Below, piece by piece: positions 47,103 to 56,087 of a stretch of 64,000 nt of DNA. How positions within the stretch are numbered: the first letter of the stretch is position 1; every line of letters starts with the position of its first letter. The position numbers and the translations under genes are program-made. A model generated the notes under the pieces. It worked only from the letters and a program-made list of their open reading frames with translations. It made no database searches and was not told the origin of the DNA. Origin of the DNA: JAJRTA01 sp965603125 (GTDB taxonomy: Bacteria > Zixibacteria > MSB-5A5 > GN15 > FEB-12); NCBI GenBank assembly GCA_965603125.1, contig CBFDBU010000009.1, forward strand, positions 59,691 through 123,690. Reading direction: 5' to 3'.

Positions 47103-49241
47103 ATGAATCTGGCGGAGTTCATCATACGCATTGAGTCATTCAATGCCAACGTCGACATCCCGCTGATCCGCAAGGCCTATGAGTTCTGTGATCGGGCCCA
47201 TGCCGGTCAGAAGCGGTCATCGGGCGAACCATACGTGGAGCACTGCCTCGAGGTGGCCTTCGTTCTTGCCGAGCAGCACCTGGATTCCACCACGATCGCC
47301 GCCGGACTGGTGCACGACGTGGTCGAAGACACCGACGTCACCCTGGAGGAACTACGGCGAGAATTCAGCGATGAAGTGGCCGAGTTGGTCGACGGCGTAA
47401 CCAAACTGGGTACCGTGCATTTCTCCTCCCGCGAAGAACAGCAGGTGGACTACTTCCGCAAGATGCTGCTGTCCATGGCCAGAGATATTCGAGTCATCCT
47501 CATCAAGCTGGCCGACCGACTGCACAATATGCGTACCCTGGAGCCGCTTCCTCCCGACAAGCAAAAGCGAATTTCCCTCGAGACGCGCGATGTCTACTGT
47601 CCCCTGGCGCACCGTTTCGGTATCAACAAGGTTAAGGTGGAACTTGAGGACCTCTCGCTGAAATACCTTGAGCCCGACGTCTATGCCGATCTTACCCAAC
47701 GTCTGAAAGAGAGCCGGGAACAGCGCGAACGCTACGTGGCGGAAGTCGCGGCGCCCTTGAAAAAAGCGCTGGACAAGGACGGCATCTCGGCCACCGTCTC
47801 CGGCCGGGCCAAGCACCTTGACTCCGTCTATCGCAAAATAAGGTTGAGGAACGTGCCCTACGACGAGATATACGACCTTTTCGCCATCCGGGTGATTGTG
47901 AACACGGAGAGGGAATGCTATCACACGCTGGGGATTGTGCATTCCATGTGGAAGCCTGTCTCGAATCGCTTTCATGACTATATCGCCAACCCCAAACCGA
48001 ACGGGTACCGGTCATTGCATACCACTGTTTTCGGCTCCCGCAACCGGCCGGTGGAGATACAGATTCGCTCCCAGAAGATGCACTACGTGGCCGAGAACGG
48101 AATTGCCGCCCACTGGCTCTACAAGGAAGGCCGTCAGCAGATGAGCAAATCCGACCGCCAGATGGTCTGGCTGCGCGACGTCCTCGAATGGCAGCGGGAC
48201 ATGACCAACCCGTCCGATTTCCTTGAGTACCTGCAGATCGACCTCTACTCCGAGGACATTTTCGTGTTCACCCCCCAGGGGATGCTCAAGCACCTTCCCA
48301 AGGGGTCGACGCCGCTTGATTTCGCGTTCCAGATTCACACCGAGGTCGGTATTCACTGCGCCGGCGCCAAGATCAACCAGCGTTTGCAGCCGCTCTCCAC
48401 CGAACTTAACTCGGGAGACACGGTGGAGATAATCACCAACCCCAGGCGCTCACCGTCGCACGACTGGCTCAAGCTCGTGAAAACCTCCACCGCCCGGGCG
48501 AAGATTCGCCGATGGTTGAAACAGGCCGGCTTTGAGCAGTCGCTGGCGCTCGGTCGCGAAGTGATTGAACGCAAGCTCAGGGAAAAGCGCCTCAAGATGC
48601 CCGGTGGCGAGGCATTGCAGGAGTATGCCGAGCAGCTCGACAAGAAATCGGTCGAGGACCTTTTCGCTGCTATCGGCAACGGCTCTATGACGCCGCGCCC
48701 GCTTTTGAACCTGATCAAGCCCGAGGAAAGAAAGCCGAGAGCCGGAATCGTCGGACAGGTGATCGACCGCATCCGTGGCTCCAAGGGAATAAGGGTTCAC
48801 GGCATGTCCGACATGATGTTCCGGTTCGCCGGTTGCTGTCAGCCCCTTCCCGGTGAAGATATCGTCGGCTTCATAACGCGCGGACGTGGCGTGACGATTC
48901 ACCGGGCCGACTGCGAAAGCGCCGCCTACCTGCGGGAACAGTCCCCCGAACGGAGTATAGAGGTGAGTTGGGATGTCGGCAGGGGACAATCGTTTGTGGC
49001 GCAACTGGAACTGGTGGTCGAGGACCGCCGCAATATGCTGCGTGACATTACCGAAGCTATTGCCGATTCCGACACCAATGTTCGTGTGGCCGAGATGCGC
49101 TCTCAGGATACAACCGCCACCGGGCGGTTCGTGGTGGAAGTGTCCAGCCTGTCCCACCTGAATCGAATCCTCGAGAAGGTCCGCAAGGTAAAGGGCGTCA
49201 TATCCGTCGTCCGCTCCAGGGGGCGGGACAAGGCGGAGTAG
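47103..49241 (+). CDS. rel: RelA/SpoT-family (p)ppGpp synthetase/hydrolase
   Basis: A long-form Rel of 712 residues. Domains: HD hydrolase (about 25-180) with GLVHDVVEDTDV and LADRLHNMRTL, synthetase (about 215-330) with YDLFAIRVIV, NGYRSLHTTVFG and ENGIAAHW, TGS (about 375-435) with DIFVFTPQGMLKHLPKGSTP, and a C-terminal ACT domain. The HD residues are intact, so it is probably bifunctional, and it is the only such gene in the window. ATG 47103 is preferred to an in-frame start 45 bases upstream that overlaps the preceding gene; AAAGG precedes it. Confidence 0.95.
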   Translation: MNLAEFIIRIESFNANVDIPLIRKAYEFCDRAHAGQKRSSGEPYVEHCLEVAFVLAEQHLDSTTIAAGLVHDVVEDTDVTLEELRREFSDEVAELVDGVTKLGTVHFSSREEQQVDYFRKMLLSMARDIRVILIKLADRLHNMRTLEPLPPDKQKRISLETRDVYCPLAHRFGINKVKVELEDLSLKYLEPDVYADLTQRLKESREQRERYVAEVAAPLKKALDKDGISATVSGRAKHLDSVYRKIRLRNVPYDEIYDLFAIRVIVNTERECYHTLGIVHSMWKPVSNRFHDYIANPKPNGYRSLHTTVFGSRNRPVEIQIRSQKMHYVAENGIAAHWLYKEGRQQMSKSDRQMVWLRDVLEWQRDMTNPSDFLEYLQIDLYSEDIFVFTPQGMLKHLPKGSTPLDFAFQIHTEVGIHCAGAKINQRLQPLSTELNSGDTVEIITNPRRSPSHDWLKLVKTSTARAKIRRWLKQAGFEQSLALGREVIERKLREKRLKMPGGEALQEYAEQLDKKSVEDLFAAIGNGSMTPRPLLNLIKPEERKPRAGIVGQVIDRIRGSKGIRVHGMSDMMFRFAGCCQPLPGEDIVGFITRGRGVTIHRADCESAAYLREQSPERSIEVSWDVGRGQSFVAQLELVVEDRRNMLRDITEAIADSDTNVRVAEMRSQDTTATGRFVVEVSSLSHLNRILEKVRKVKGVISVVRSRGRDKAE

Positions 49242-49263
49242 AAAGCCCGAAGGCCGTTTCCGC

Positions 49264-51027
49264 CTACTCGAAAACGACCGGCAAGTGCAGAGTGTCGGCC
49301 TGCCGCTCGACGATCACGGTAGCGCTGTCTCCCTTGCGGAACCTGCCCAAGGCGCTCATGTAGTCGTAGATGTCGCCCACCGAGATGTCGCCCATCCTGA
49401 TAATAACATCCCCCTTGAGGATGCCGGCCCGGTCGGCGGGTCGGTCCGGTGAGACGGCGTCGACACGCAGGCCTTTCACTTCGGCGATGAAATCAGGCGT
49501 TATGCCCAGTGTCACCGAGTATTGACTGCTGCGGCGACCACGTTCCGGGCCTTTCGTTCGCTGGTAGGTCAGGGGGCCGCCTACGTTGTCGAAATGCGTT
49601 ACGACCTCGGCCACGAACGATCCGACGGCGGCGGTGCCTTCGAAATTGATCTTCTCGATATCGTCCGTCGGTCTGTGATAGTCGTTGTGCGCGCCGGTGA
49701 AGAAAAACAGCACCGGAATCCTGCGGTTGTAGAAGGCGGTGTGATCGGAGGCGCCGATCCCGGTCTCCTTGTGGATGATCTTGAACCTGTTGTATTCCAG
49801 CGAGTCGAAGTAGTCCTTGAACTGAGTGGCGCTGCCGGTGCCGAACACTATCAACCCCTCTTGTTCTTGCAGTCTGCCGATCATGTCCAGGTTGACCATC
49901 ATCCGCGCCTGGCCGGAATCAATCGTCATATTCCGGGCGTAGTAACTGGACCCGAGAATACCTGCCTCCTCACCCGAGAAGGCGATAAACAGGAGCGAGT
50001 AACGGCGCGGGGCGCTGCTCCTGGAGAAGAATCTCGCCAGTTCGAGCATGACAGCCGTACCGGAGGCGTTGTCATCCGCCCCGTTATGGATCATTCTCTC
50101 CTCACCGCGGTAGCGTGACGCATCCGTACCCCACCCGAGGTGGTCGTAGTGCGCACCGATTATGACCGTGGTGTCGGTTTCCCCGGGGAGGTAACCCACC
50201 ACGTTGTAGCCGGTGTCGCGTGTTTTAATCAGTTCCGTTTCACCCTCGAGCGACCGGATGTCCGATGCGGAGAGGTCCAGCTTGAGCCTAGTCAGCGCTT
50301 TGCGCCTCAAAAAGATGATCGGTATCTCTTTTGGGTTGATCCGGGTGGGGCCTATGGCCGTCAGAGTATCCTCCATGTCTTTCGGAGTAATAAAGATGAT
50401 CGCGCCGGCCTCGTGCTCGATAGCGGTGTTTATTTTGTCGGTCAGGAAGGCATAGCGGTCGAAATTAATCTCGGCAGTGTCCGTGGCCGACGAATCTGAC
50501 CGCGCCGGGGCGAACCGCTTGATGACGACCGCTTTGCCGGCGACATCCTTGCCTCTGTAATCATCATAGTTGCCGTCAACCTCGTCCACAACGATTCCGT
50601 AGTCGACACACACAACTTCCCCAAAACTAAACAGGCCACTCGCCGACTGCCGCATGGGGGAGAATTCCTCGCCCAGCTGTAGTTCAACCCCGTTCACGGC
50701 CAGGTGATTCGCCGGGCCGAAGTCTATCGCCTTGGTGAACTCAAACGGTTGCAGGTAGTCGCTGTCGGAGCCCTTTGGTTCAAGACCGGCGTCGCGAAAC
50801 ACGCCCATTATATACTGCGCGGCTTTCCATTCCCCGATCTCACCGATCTCGCGCCCTTCCAGTGAGTCATGGGCCAGCACTGCGATATGCCTGTGAATCG
50901 AATCCGGCGTGATATCGTAGGCAGCATTGCCCTGCGCGCCGGGCAGAGTGCCCAACAGGATAGCGGCAGTCGCTGCTGCCAGCCGCAGCCCGCACTTATG
51001 CGTGAGGGAGACGCTTGCCTTGGTCAT
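49264..51027 (-). CDS. Secreted M28-family aminopeptidase with PDZ domain
   Basis: A 587-residue exported zinc peptidase. The signal peptide ends near LPGAQG. A protease-associated domain-like insert (about 130-290) precedes the catalytic M28 part, which has GAHYDHLGWG, NGADDNASGTA, FSGEEAGILG, NLDMIGR and FFFTGAHNDYHRPTDD (the metal ligands). A C-terminal PDZ domain (about 490-587) has GLRVDAVSPDRPADRAGILKG (in part). Such proteins are common in heterotrophic FCB bacteria and digest peptides in the periplasm or outside. Oriented against rel. Confidence 0.92.
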   Translation of the reverse strand: MTKASVSLTHKCGLRLAAATAAILLGTLPGAQGNAAYDITPDSIHRHIAVLAHDSLEGREIGEIGEWKAAQYIMGVFRDAGLEPKGSDSDYLQPFEFTKAIDFGPANHLAVNGVELQLGEEFSPMRQSASGLFSFGEVVCVDYGIVVDEVDGNYDDYRGKDVAGKAVVIKRFAPARSDSSATDTAEINFDRYAFLTDKINTAIEHEAGAIIFITPKDMEDTLTAIGPTRINPKEIPIIFLRRKALTRLKLDLSASDIRSLEGETELIKTRDTGYNVVGYLPGETDTTVIIGAHYDHLGWGTDASRYRGEERMIHNGADDNASGTAVMLELARFFSRSSAPRRYSLLFIAFSGEEAGILGSSYYARNMTIDSGQARMMVNLDMIGRLQEQEGLIVFGTGSATQFKDYFDSLEYNRFKIIHKETGIGASDHTAFYNRRIPVLFFFTGAHNDYHRPTDDIEKINFEGTAAVGSFVAEVVTHFDNVGGPLTYQRTKGPERGRRSSQYSVTLGITPDFIAEVKGLRVDAVSPDRPADRAGILKGDVIIRMGDISVGDIYDYMSALGRFRKGDSATVIVERQADTLHLPVVFE

Positions 51028-51259
51028 ATTTTATGTACATCATTGCAGTTGTTCCCGATCAACAGTTCATAAAGGCCGAATATACGCGATAGCCTGGCCT
51101 GTGTCACCATTTCTTGCGGCCGTTTCCAGCCCGGCGGCGATACTACGGGGCACGTTCCGTGGCTGTCTTGGGAGACCATACCGGCAGTTATGAACGCAGT
51201 CGGGCACAGCCGGCAGTTTTTTTGTTGGAGTTACTCTCAATTGCCCGTTTTATGGGAAT

Positions 51260-51973
51260 GTGTCTGCAGAGATGGTCAAAGGCGCGACATGGCTGCACGG
51301 GGCGCTGGATTTTGTATTTCCCCCGCTTTGCTGTGGTTGTGGTGTCTTCAGCGAGAGCAGGAAAGATATCTGCGAGCGCTGTCTTTCCGCCATTGACCGG
51401 TACAGTGACCCCGTTTGCCTGAGTTGTCAATCGGTCCTGCCGAGCGCTGCCAATTGTCCTCTGTGCGGTGACGAGGCGCTTGTCCTGTTTGCCTGCGGTC
51501 ACTATGAACCGCCGCTGAAGGAGATAGTGCTTCAGTTCAAGTTCCGGGGGATCACCTCTCCCGCTGCGGTCATGGCCGGGATGCTGGACGAGGAGTTTGG
51601 TGACCAAATCCGCAGGCTCAACGCCGTGGCGCTGGTGCCGATTCCGCTGTATCCCAGCCGCCAGAACTACCGGGGGTATAACCAGGCGGCCCTGCTGGCG
51701 CGGCAGTTGTCCCCTCGACTGGAGTTGCCGGTCAAGGAAGGGGTCATTCTCCGGATCAAGAAACGGAGGCCGCAAGCCCGGCTCAACCTGAAGAAACGCG
51801 CGATCAACGTCAGGGGCGTTTTCGCAGTCCCCCGGCCGGCGGAGGAATCGTCGACCGTCATACTGGTGGACGACGTGGTGACAAGTGGCGCCACCGTTCT
51901 GGAGGCGAAAAAGACCCTGGTCAGGGCAGGCTACCGGGTGGCCGGTGTGATCGCGATCGCGCACGGGGCCTGA
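51260..51973 (+). CDS. comF: ComF family protein (amidophosphoribosyltransferase-like)
   Basis: A 237-residue protein with an N-terminal zinc-ribbon region (PPLCCGCG, ICERC, CLSCQ, CPLCG) and a C-terminal phosphoribosyltransferase domain with VILVDDVVTSGAT. ComF proteins support DNA uptake or recombination-linked processes in competent bacteria; the enzymatic function is unsettled. GTG 51260 or ATG 51272 may be the start; neither has a strong Shine-Dalgarno. The xer gene starts one base after its stop. Confidence 0.9.
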   Translation: MSAEMVKGATWLHGALDFVFPPLCCGCGVFSESRKDICERCLSAIDRYSDPVCLSCQSVLPSAANCPLCGDEALVLFACGHYEPPLKEIVLQFKFRGITSPAAVMAGMLDEEFGDQIRRLNAVALVPIPLYPSRQNYRGYNQAALLARQLSPRLELPVKEGVILRIKKRRPQARLNLKKRAINVRGVFAVPRPAEESSTVILVDDVVTSGATVLEAKKTLVRAGYRVAGVIAIAHGA

Positions 51974-51974
51974 G

Positions 51975-52874
51975 ATGGGAGAAATGAAGAATCAGATCGA
52001 TGACTACCTGCAACACCTGAAGCTCGAACGCGGGCTGTCGCCAAACACGCTTTCCTCCTACCGTCGCGACCTGGTGGAGTTTGCCGCGAAGGTCGCCGTT
52101 GCCGATCCGGAGCAGGTGACTCCCCGCATGGCCGCGGACTACATCGGTTACCTCAGCAGATCGGGGCGCAGACCGTCCACGGTGGCGCGGAAGATATCCA
52201 GTCTCAAGCAGTTCTTCAGCTATCAGCACAAGTCCCGCGCCGCGGGACAGAACCCGTTCCTGGGATTCTCGGCGCCGCGAATCGCCCGGTATCATCCGCA
52301 CTATCTCTCACCGCAGGAGGTGGTCGGGATTATCGACTCAATCGACACTCGGTCCCGGCATGCCCTTCGGGATCGGGCCATCCTGGAACTGCTCTACGGA
52401 TCGGGCCTTCGTGTCACGGAATTGATAAATCTCCGATTGAGCGATATCGAGTTCGAGGCCGGCTTCATTCGCGTTCTCGGCAAGGGTAACAAGCAACGCC
52501 TGGTGCCGCTTGGCGAGTTCGCCTCGCGGGCCATTCAGGAGTTCGTCGACCATGGCCCCAGCCGCCGCCTCGCATCGGACCAGCTTTTCGTCAACCGGTT
52601 GGGGCGGCCCTATTCCCGGGTGGGACTGTGGAAAATAGTCAAAAGGGCCGTGGCCGGGGCGGGAATTGTCAAAAAAGTCTCCCCGCACACTTTCCGGCAC
52701 TCGTTTGCAACCCACATGCTTGAAGGCGGCGCGGACCTGCGGGTGGTACAAGAAATGCTCGGTCATGCCGATATATCTACGACACAGGTGTATACGACCA
52801 TTGACCGGGAATACATTATTGCTGAGCACAGAAAGTACCATCCTCGAGAACTGGCAGGGACCAAAGGACACTGA
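51975..52874 (+). CDS. xerD: Tyrosine recombinase XerC/XerD
   Basis: A 299-residue recombinase. The core-binding domain (about 1-90) is followed by the catalytic domain with R146 (GSGLRVTEL), K170 (GKGNKQR), H238 and R241 (SPHTFRHSFATHML), H264 (LGHADISTTQVY) and nucleophile Y273. All catalytic residues are intact. Length and motifs match the chromosome-dimer-resolving Xer type rather than a phage integrase. Whether XerC or XerD cannot be decided. No dif-like site was recognised nearby. Confidence 0.93.
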   Translation: MGEMKNQIDDYLQHLKLERGLSPNTLSSYRRDLVEFAAKVAVADPEQVTPRMAADYIGYLSRSGRRPSTVARKISSLKQFFSYQHKSRAAGQNPFLGFSAPRIARYHPHYLSPQEVVGIIDSIDTRSRHALRDRAILELLYGSGLRVTELINLRLSDIEFEAGFIRVLGKGNKQRLVPLGEFASRAIQEFVDHGPSRRLASDQLFVNRLGRPYSRVGLWKIVKRAVAGAGIVKKVSPHTFRHSFATHMLEGGADLRVVQEMLGHADISTTQVYTTIDREYIIAEHRKYHPRELAGTKGH

Positions 52875-53817
52875 ACAGCCGCGGCCCTCGGTCCGCCATT
52901 TTGCCCTCAACCAGGTCGGGGCCAACCTGGACTTTCATCTGGAGCAGTTCTTTCGCGGCCAGGAGATTTCCTTCCATCGGTTTGACACTTTTGAGAGCCT
53001 GGTCACTATCTGTCAGAGATTCCCGGTTGAAGCGGTATTTATCAGCGGTCAGGACGATTTGCTCCTGGCGGTCGAACTGATCAGGGCTATCAAAAACAAC
53101 ATGTTCCTGTCAATCATTCCGGTCATCCTGTACCACCCCGATCCGGACGACAGCGCCGTTGTCGCCGCTTATGAGAACGGCGCTGAAGAGTTCATCTACG
53201 GCGAGTGGAAAGACCACCTGATCCAGGTTCGGATCCGCCGTGTACTGGAGCGGAGCCGGCGGGATCTTTCGATCAATCCCTCCACACACCTTCCGGGGCC
53301 GACCATGATAGAGCATGAAATCGACCGCCAGTTGCAGCAGGAGGCCGAGTTTGCCGTCTGCTACGCCGACCTGGACAATTTCAAAGCCTACAACGACTAC
53401 TACGGCTATTCCCGGGGAGACAAGGTCATCCAGTTGACGTCCCGCGTTATCAAGGATGTTGTTTTCGACCTGTGCCGTGAGGGGTTTGTGGGGCACATCG
53501 CGGGAGATGATTTCATATTCATCGTGCCGGCCGATCTTGTGCAGCGCACCTGTGCGGAAATAATCAAGGCCTTCGACGCCCTGATACCCTGCAAGTACGA
53601 GCAACAGGATCGCGAGCGTGGTTTTATCGTTACCAGGAACCGACGTGGCCGGATCGAGAGATTCCCCCTTCTGACCATGTCGATAGCAGTTGAAGTGAAC
53701 GCCGGCCACGATTTCGCTCACATAGGTCAACTGTCCAAGATGCTGGCGGACCTCAAGAACGTCGCCAAGATGAAAGAGGGCTCCAACTACGTCGTGGAGC
53801 GACGCCGCAACTACTGA
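52819..53817 (+). CDS. Degenerate receiver plus GGDEF-like domain protein
   Basis: About 332 residues. The first part (about 20-145) looks like a receiver fold without the phospho-acceptor aspartate (AVFISGQDDLLLAVELI, VILYHPDPDD). The second is a GGDEF-type domain with FAVCYADLDNFKAYNDYYG and GHIAGDDFIFIV, where the active-site loop is AGDDF instead of GG(D/E)EF. Diguanylate cyclase activity is therefore doubtful; a nucleotide-binding or effector role is possible. The start is unsure: TTG 52819 overlaps xer by 56 bases, TTG 52801 is an alternative. Confidence 0.75.
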   Translation: MLSTESTILENWQGPKDTEQPRPSVRHFALNQVGANLDFHLEQFFRGQEISFHRFDTFESLVTICQRFPVEAVFISGQDDLLLAVELIRAIKNNMFLSIIPVILYHPDPDDSAVVAAYENGAEEFIYGEWKDHLIQVRIRRVLERSRRDLSINPSTHLPGPTMIEHEIDRQLQQEAEFAVCYADLDNFKAYNDYYGYSRGDKVIQLTSRVIKDVVFDLCREGFVGHIAGDDFIFIVPADLVQRTCAEIIKAFDALIPCKYEQQDRERGFIVTRNRRGRIERFPLLTMSIAVEVNAGHDFAHIGQLSKMLADLKNVAKMKEGSNYVVERRRNY

Positions 53818-53833
53818 ACGTCCTGCCACGCTC

Positions 53834-55993
53834 CTATCGATTTACAGCCGCTTTCAATCGGAGCGCGGAGGCATCGTTGGGATTCAGTCTGAGGCAACGA
53901 TCGATATAGTAATTTACCGTGTCCGCCGGTTCGCCACTCTCAAACATTGCGGCCGCGATGCAGTACCACGCCTGGTGAAGCGACGAGTCGTACTCAAGCG
54001 CCTGGCGCATGGCCGCGATGCCCTCGGTATGACGCTTCTGTCCCAGGTATGACAACCCCCAGTTGAAGAAATCCGAGCCGGCCAGGGCGTCCATCTGTCG
54101 AGCCGTTTCAAAGAGGCTGTCGGCCCTCTCGTGGCTTCCGTGGCGGGCATAAAAAGCAGCCGCGCGGCAGTATGCCTTGCCCATATCGGGAGCCGTTGTT
54201 ACGGCAAGCTCGAAGCAGGCTGCGGCCACTGCTAACATTCCCCGTTTCTCCTGGGTTTCGGCCATGTTCAGGTGCACCTGGGCGATCTCTTCGGCCGGTG
54301 TAACTGTGGTGTCGAATCGATCCAGGGCCATCTGGAACAGAACCAGCGCTGAGTCCACATTGCCGCTGGAGCGGACAAGAAGTCCCAGATTATTGTAGGC
54401 CGGGGCAAACCCCGGATCAAGGCGGATCGCTCGCAGGTAATTGCGCTTGGCCTCGGAAAGCCTGCCCAGGCGAAACTGGACGTGACCAAGGTTATTGACT
54501 ACCGTTGCCGAGTAAGGATAGCTCTCATCGGCCAGGTGATATGCCTTCTGGGCATTTTCAAGATCCCCGGTCTGTTCGTAGGCGATACCGGCATTGAAGT
54601 GATTCTGGAAGTCACCACCGATCCCCTCGTCGTAGTAGGTCCGATTCAGCGCCAGAACCAGGAGAATGAATACAACCCCGCCTGCTACAAGCTTCCTGAC
54701 GGGAAGTCGACGCCCTTCCGTCAGAAGTTCCACCAGTCCTCCTGCCGCCAGGATAATCAGGAAAGGAACCAGCGGTAATCGGTGACGGGCCGTCACTAAA
54801 AAGAGGACAATCGACGGCACGTATGCCAGCAGGAAGATGTACACCGGAAGGAGTCGGCGCAGACTTTGTCGCTGCAGACAAACCCCCATGACCGCCAGGG
54901 GCAATAGCAACCCGAAGGGGAAAAAGAGAGGGCCTTTCCAAAGCAGGGCGGACAGCAAGAGGGATTTGCCGCGCTGGTGGTAGATGTCAATGTTGTCGCT
55001 GTTCTCAAAGCCGCTGACCAGGTATACCGTTTTTTTCCAGAGCAGCGTGAGAAAGCGGTCGGGATGGTACGCGATGAAATCCACCGCCTTGCCGGCCCAG
55101 AAGGACGACAGCTCCGACTCCGACATCCGGCGGCCGGTCTCATGCTCGGCGGCGGCAGCGGTCACGGCGCCGAACCGCCGCCAACTGACCGATTCGTCCA
55201 GGTCCACCTCGGGCATGACCATGGTGAGCCCGTCGGCGACGGGGTTGTTGCCGAGATAGAGGTTGATTCCGCCCTGTGAGGAAATCAGGATGAACTCACC
55301 GGTCACGACAATGTTGCGAACCGTCACCGGCGCGACGGCGGCAATCACACCGACAAGAAGAACTACCGGCAACCTGACGCGCCCGACCGGCCCACGCTCC
55401 CTTCGCCAGGCATAAAACATCCACAGCATCAGCAGGGGGATGACCAGCAACACGTTTGGACGCGATATGGCCGCCAGACCGAAAATCAGCCCGGTTACAA
55501 GCCACGTCTTAGCCGAAGGCGAATCGGCGTGAGCGACCACACGGTACATGGCCCAACTCAGGAAGAACAGGAACGTCACGGGAATTAGAAACATCGTCTC
55601 ATAGAAGATGAGCGTCCCGTACAGAGCATAGGCCAGTCCGGATATGATCCCCGTGGGGCGGTTGACAAGCCTAGCGCCAATCAGGAAAACGAAAACCGCC
55701 GTACCGGCCGAGATGAGCGTCTGCAGCGCCTTGGCCCAGAATATGGAACTCCCCGTCACCCAGGCCAGGAATGCGAGCAGGTAGGGGTATAAGGGCGCCC
55801 TGAAATAAGCGCCCTCACCCCAGAAGGATTGGTTGATTATGGCGTGAGCCCACTCCCAGTGCCATTTCTCATCGACCATCGGGACTGCGAAATCGGCCTG
55901 CAGGCTTATCTCGTACAGGTAAAGAAGCCGCATCAGCACGGTCACAGCCGCGACTATCAGCGGCCATTTATGGCGTACGATGAAATCCTTCAA
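53834..55993 (-). CDS. Membrane glycosyltransferase (GT39/ArnT-like) with C-terminal TPR domain
   Basis: About 719 residues. The first 480 form a polytopic membrane domain with some ten to twelve helices, including DEKWHWEWAHAI and FRAPLYPYLLAFLAW. These are typical of the PMT/ArnT superfamily that uses lipid-linked sugars, with the acidic motif in the first periplasmic loop. The last 240 residues are TPR repeats (LENAQKAYHLADESYP, LSEAKRNYLRAIRLDPGFAPAYNNL). TTG 55993 is preferred (AGGG upstream, starts just before the first helix); the frame is open to GTG 56083 but that stretch contains a terminator-like hairpin. The substrate is unknown. Confidence 0.82.
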   Translation of the reverse strand: MKDFIVRHKWPLIVAAVTVLMRLLYLYEISLQADFAVPMVDEKWHWEWAHAIINQSFWGEGAYFRAPLYPYLLAFLAWVTGSSIFWAKALQTLISAGTAVFVFLIGARLVNRPTGIISGLAYALYGTLIFYETMFLIPVTFLFFLSWAMYRVVAHADSPSAKTWLVTGLIFGLAAISRPNVLLVIPLLMLWMFYAWRRERGPVGRVRLPVVLLVGVIAAVAPVTVRNIVVTGEFILISSQGGINLYLGNNPVADGLTMVMPEVDLDESVSWRRFGAVTAAAAEHETGRRMSESELSSFWAGKAVDFIAYHPDRFLTLLWKKTVYLVSGFENSDNIDIYHQRGKSLLLSALLWKGPLFFPFGLLLPLAVMGVCLQRQSLRRLLPVYIFLLAYVPSIVLFLVTARHRLPLVPFLIILAAGGLVELLTEGRRLPVRKLVAGGVVFILLVLALNRTYYDEGIGGDFQNHFNAGIAYEQTGDLENAQKAYHLADESYPYSATVVNNLGHVQFRLGRLSEAKRNYLRAIRLDPGFAPAYNNLGLLVRSSGNVDSALVLFQMALDRFDTTVTPAEEIAQVHLNMAETQEKRGMLAVAAACFELAVTTAPDMGKAYCRAAAFYARHGSHERADSLFETARQMDALAGSDFFNWGLSYLGQKRHTEGIAAMRQALEYDSSLHQAWYCIAAAMFESGEPADTVNYYIDRCLRLNPNDASALRLKAAVNR

Positions 55994-56051
55994 AACGCAG
56001 ACCCTGGTGCGGGCGGTTATACCGAAGACTCGCAGGTCGAACTCAGAAAGG

Positions 56052-56067
56052 CCTCCCGACAGGGAGG
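56052..56067 (-). terminator. Hairpin between the OPT transporter and GT39 genes
   Basis: CCTCCC-GACA-GGGAGG, a six-base perfect stem; on the minus strand it is followed by CCTTTCT. A weak intrinsic terminator or attenuator after the transporter stop. Confidence 0.45.
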
Positions 56068-56087
56068 AAGGCAAACACTCCACCCAC

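Noticed and set aside
51975..52874. Phage or integron integrase
   Set aside because: Length, motif spacing and the comF neighbour match housekeeping Xer recombinases; no att site or cargo is visible.
55994..56083. N-terminal extension of the GT39-TPR protein
   Set aside because: The extra codons cover a CCTCCC/GGGAGG hairpin and are not protein-like; the start at 55993 has a better ribosome site.
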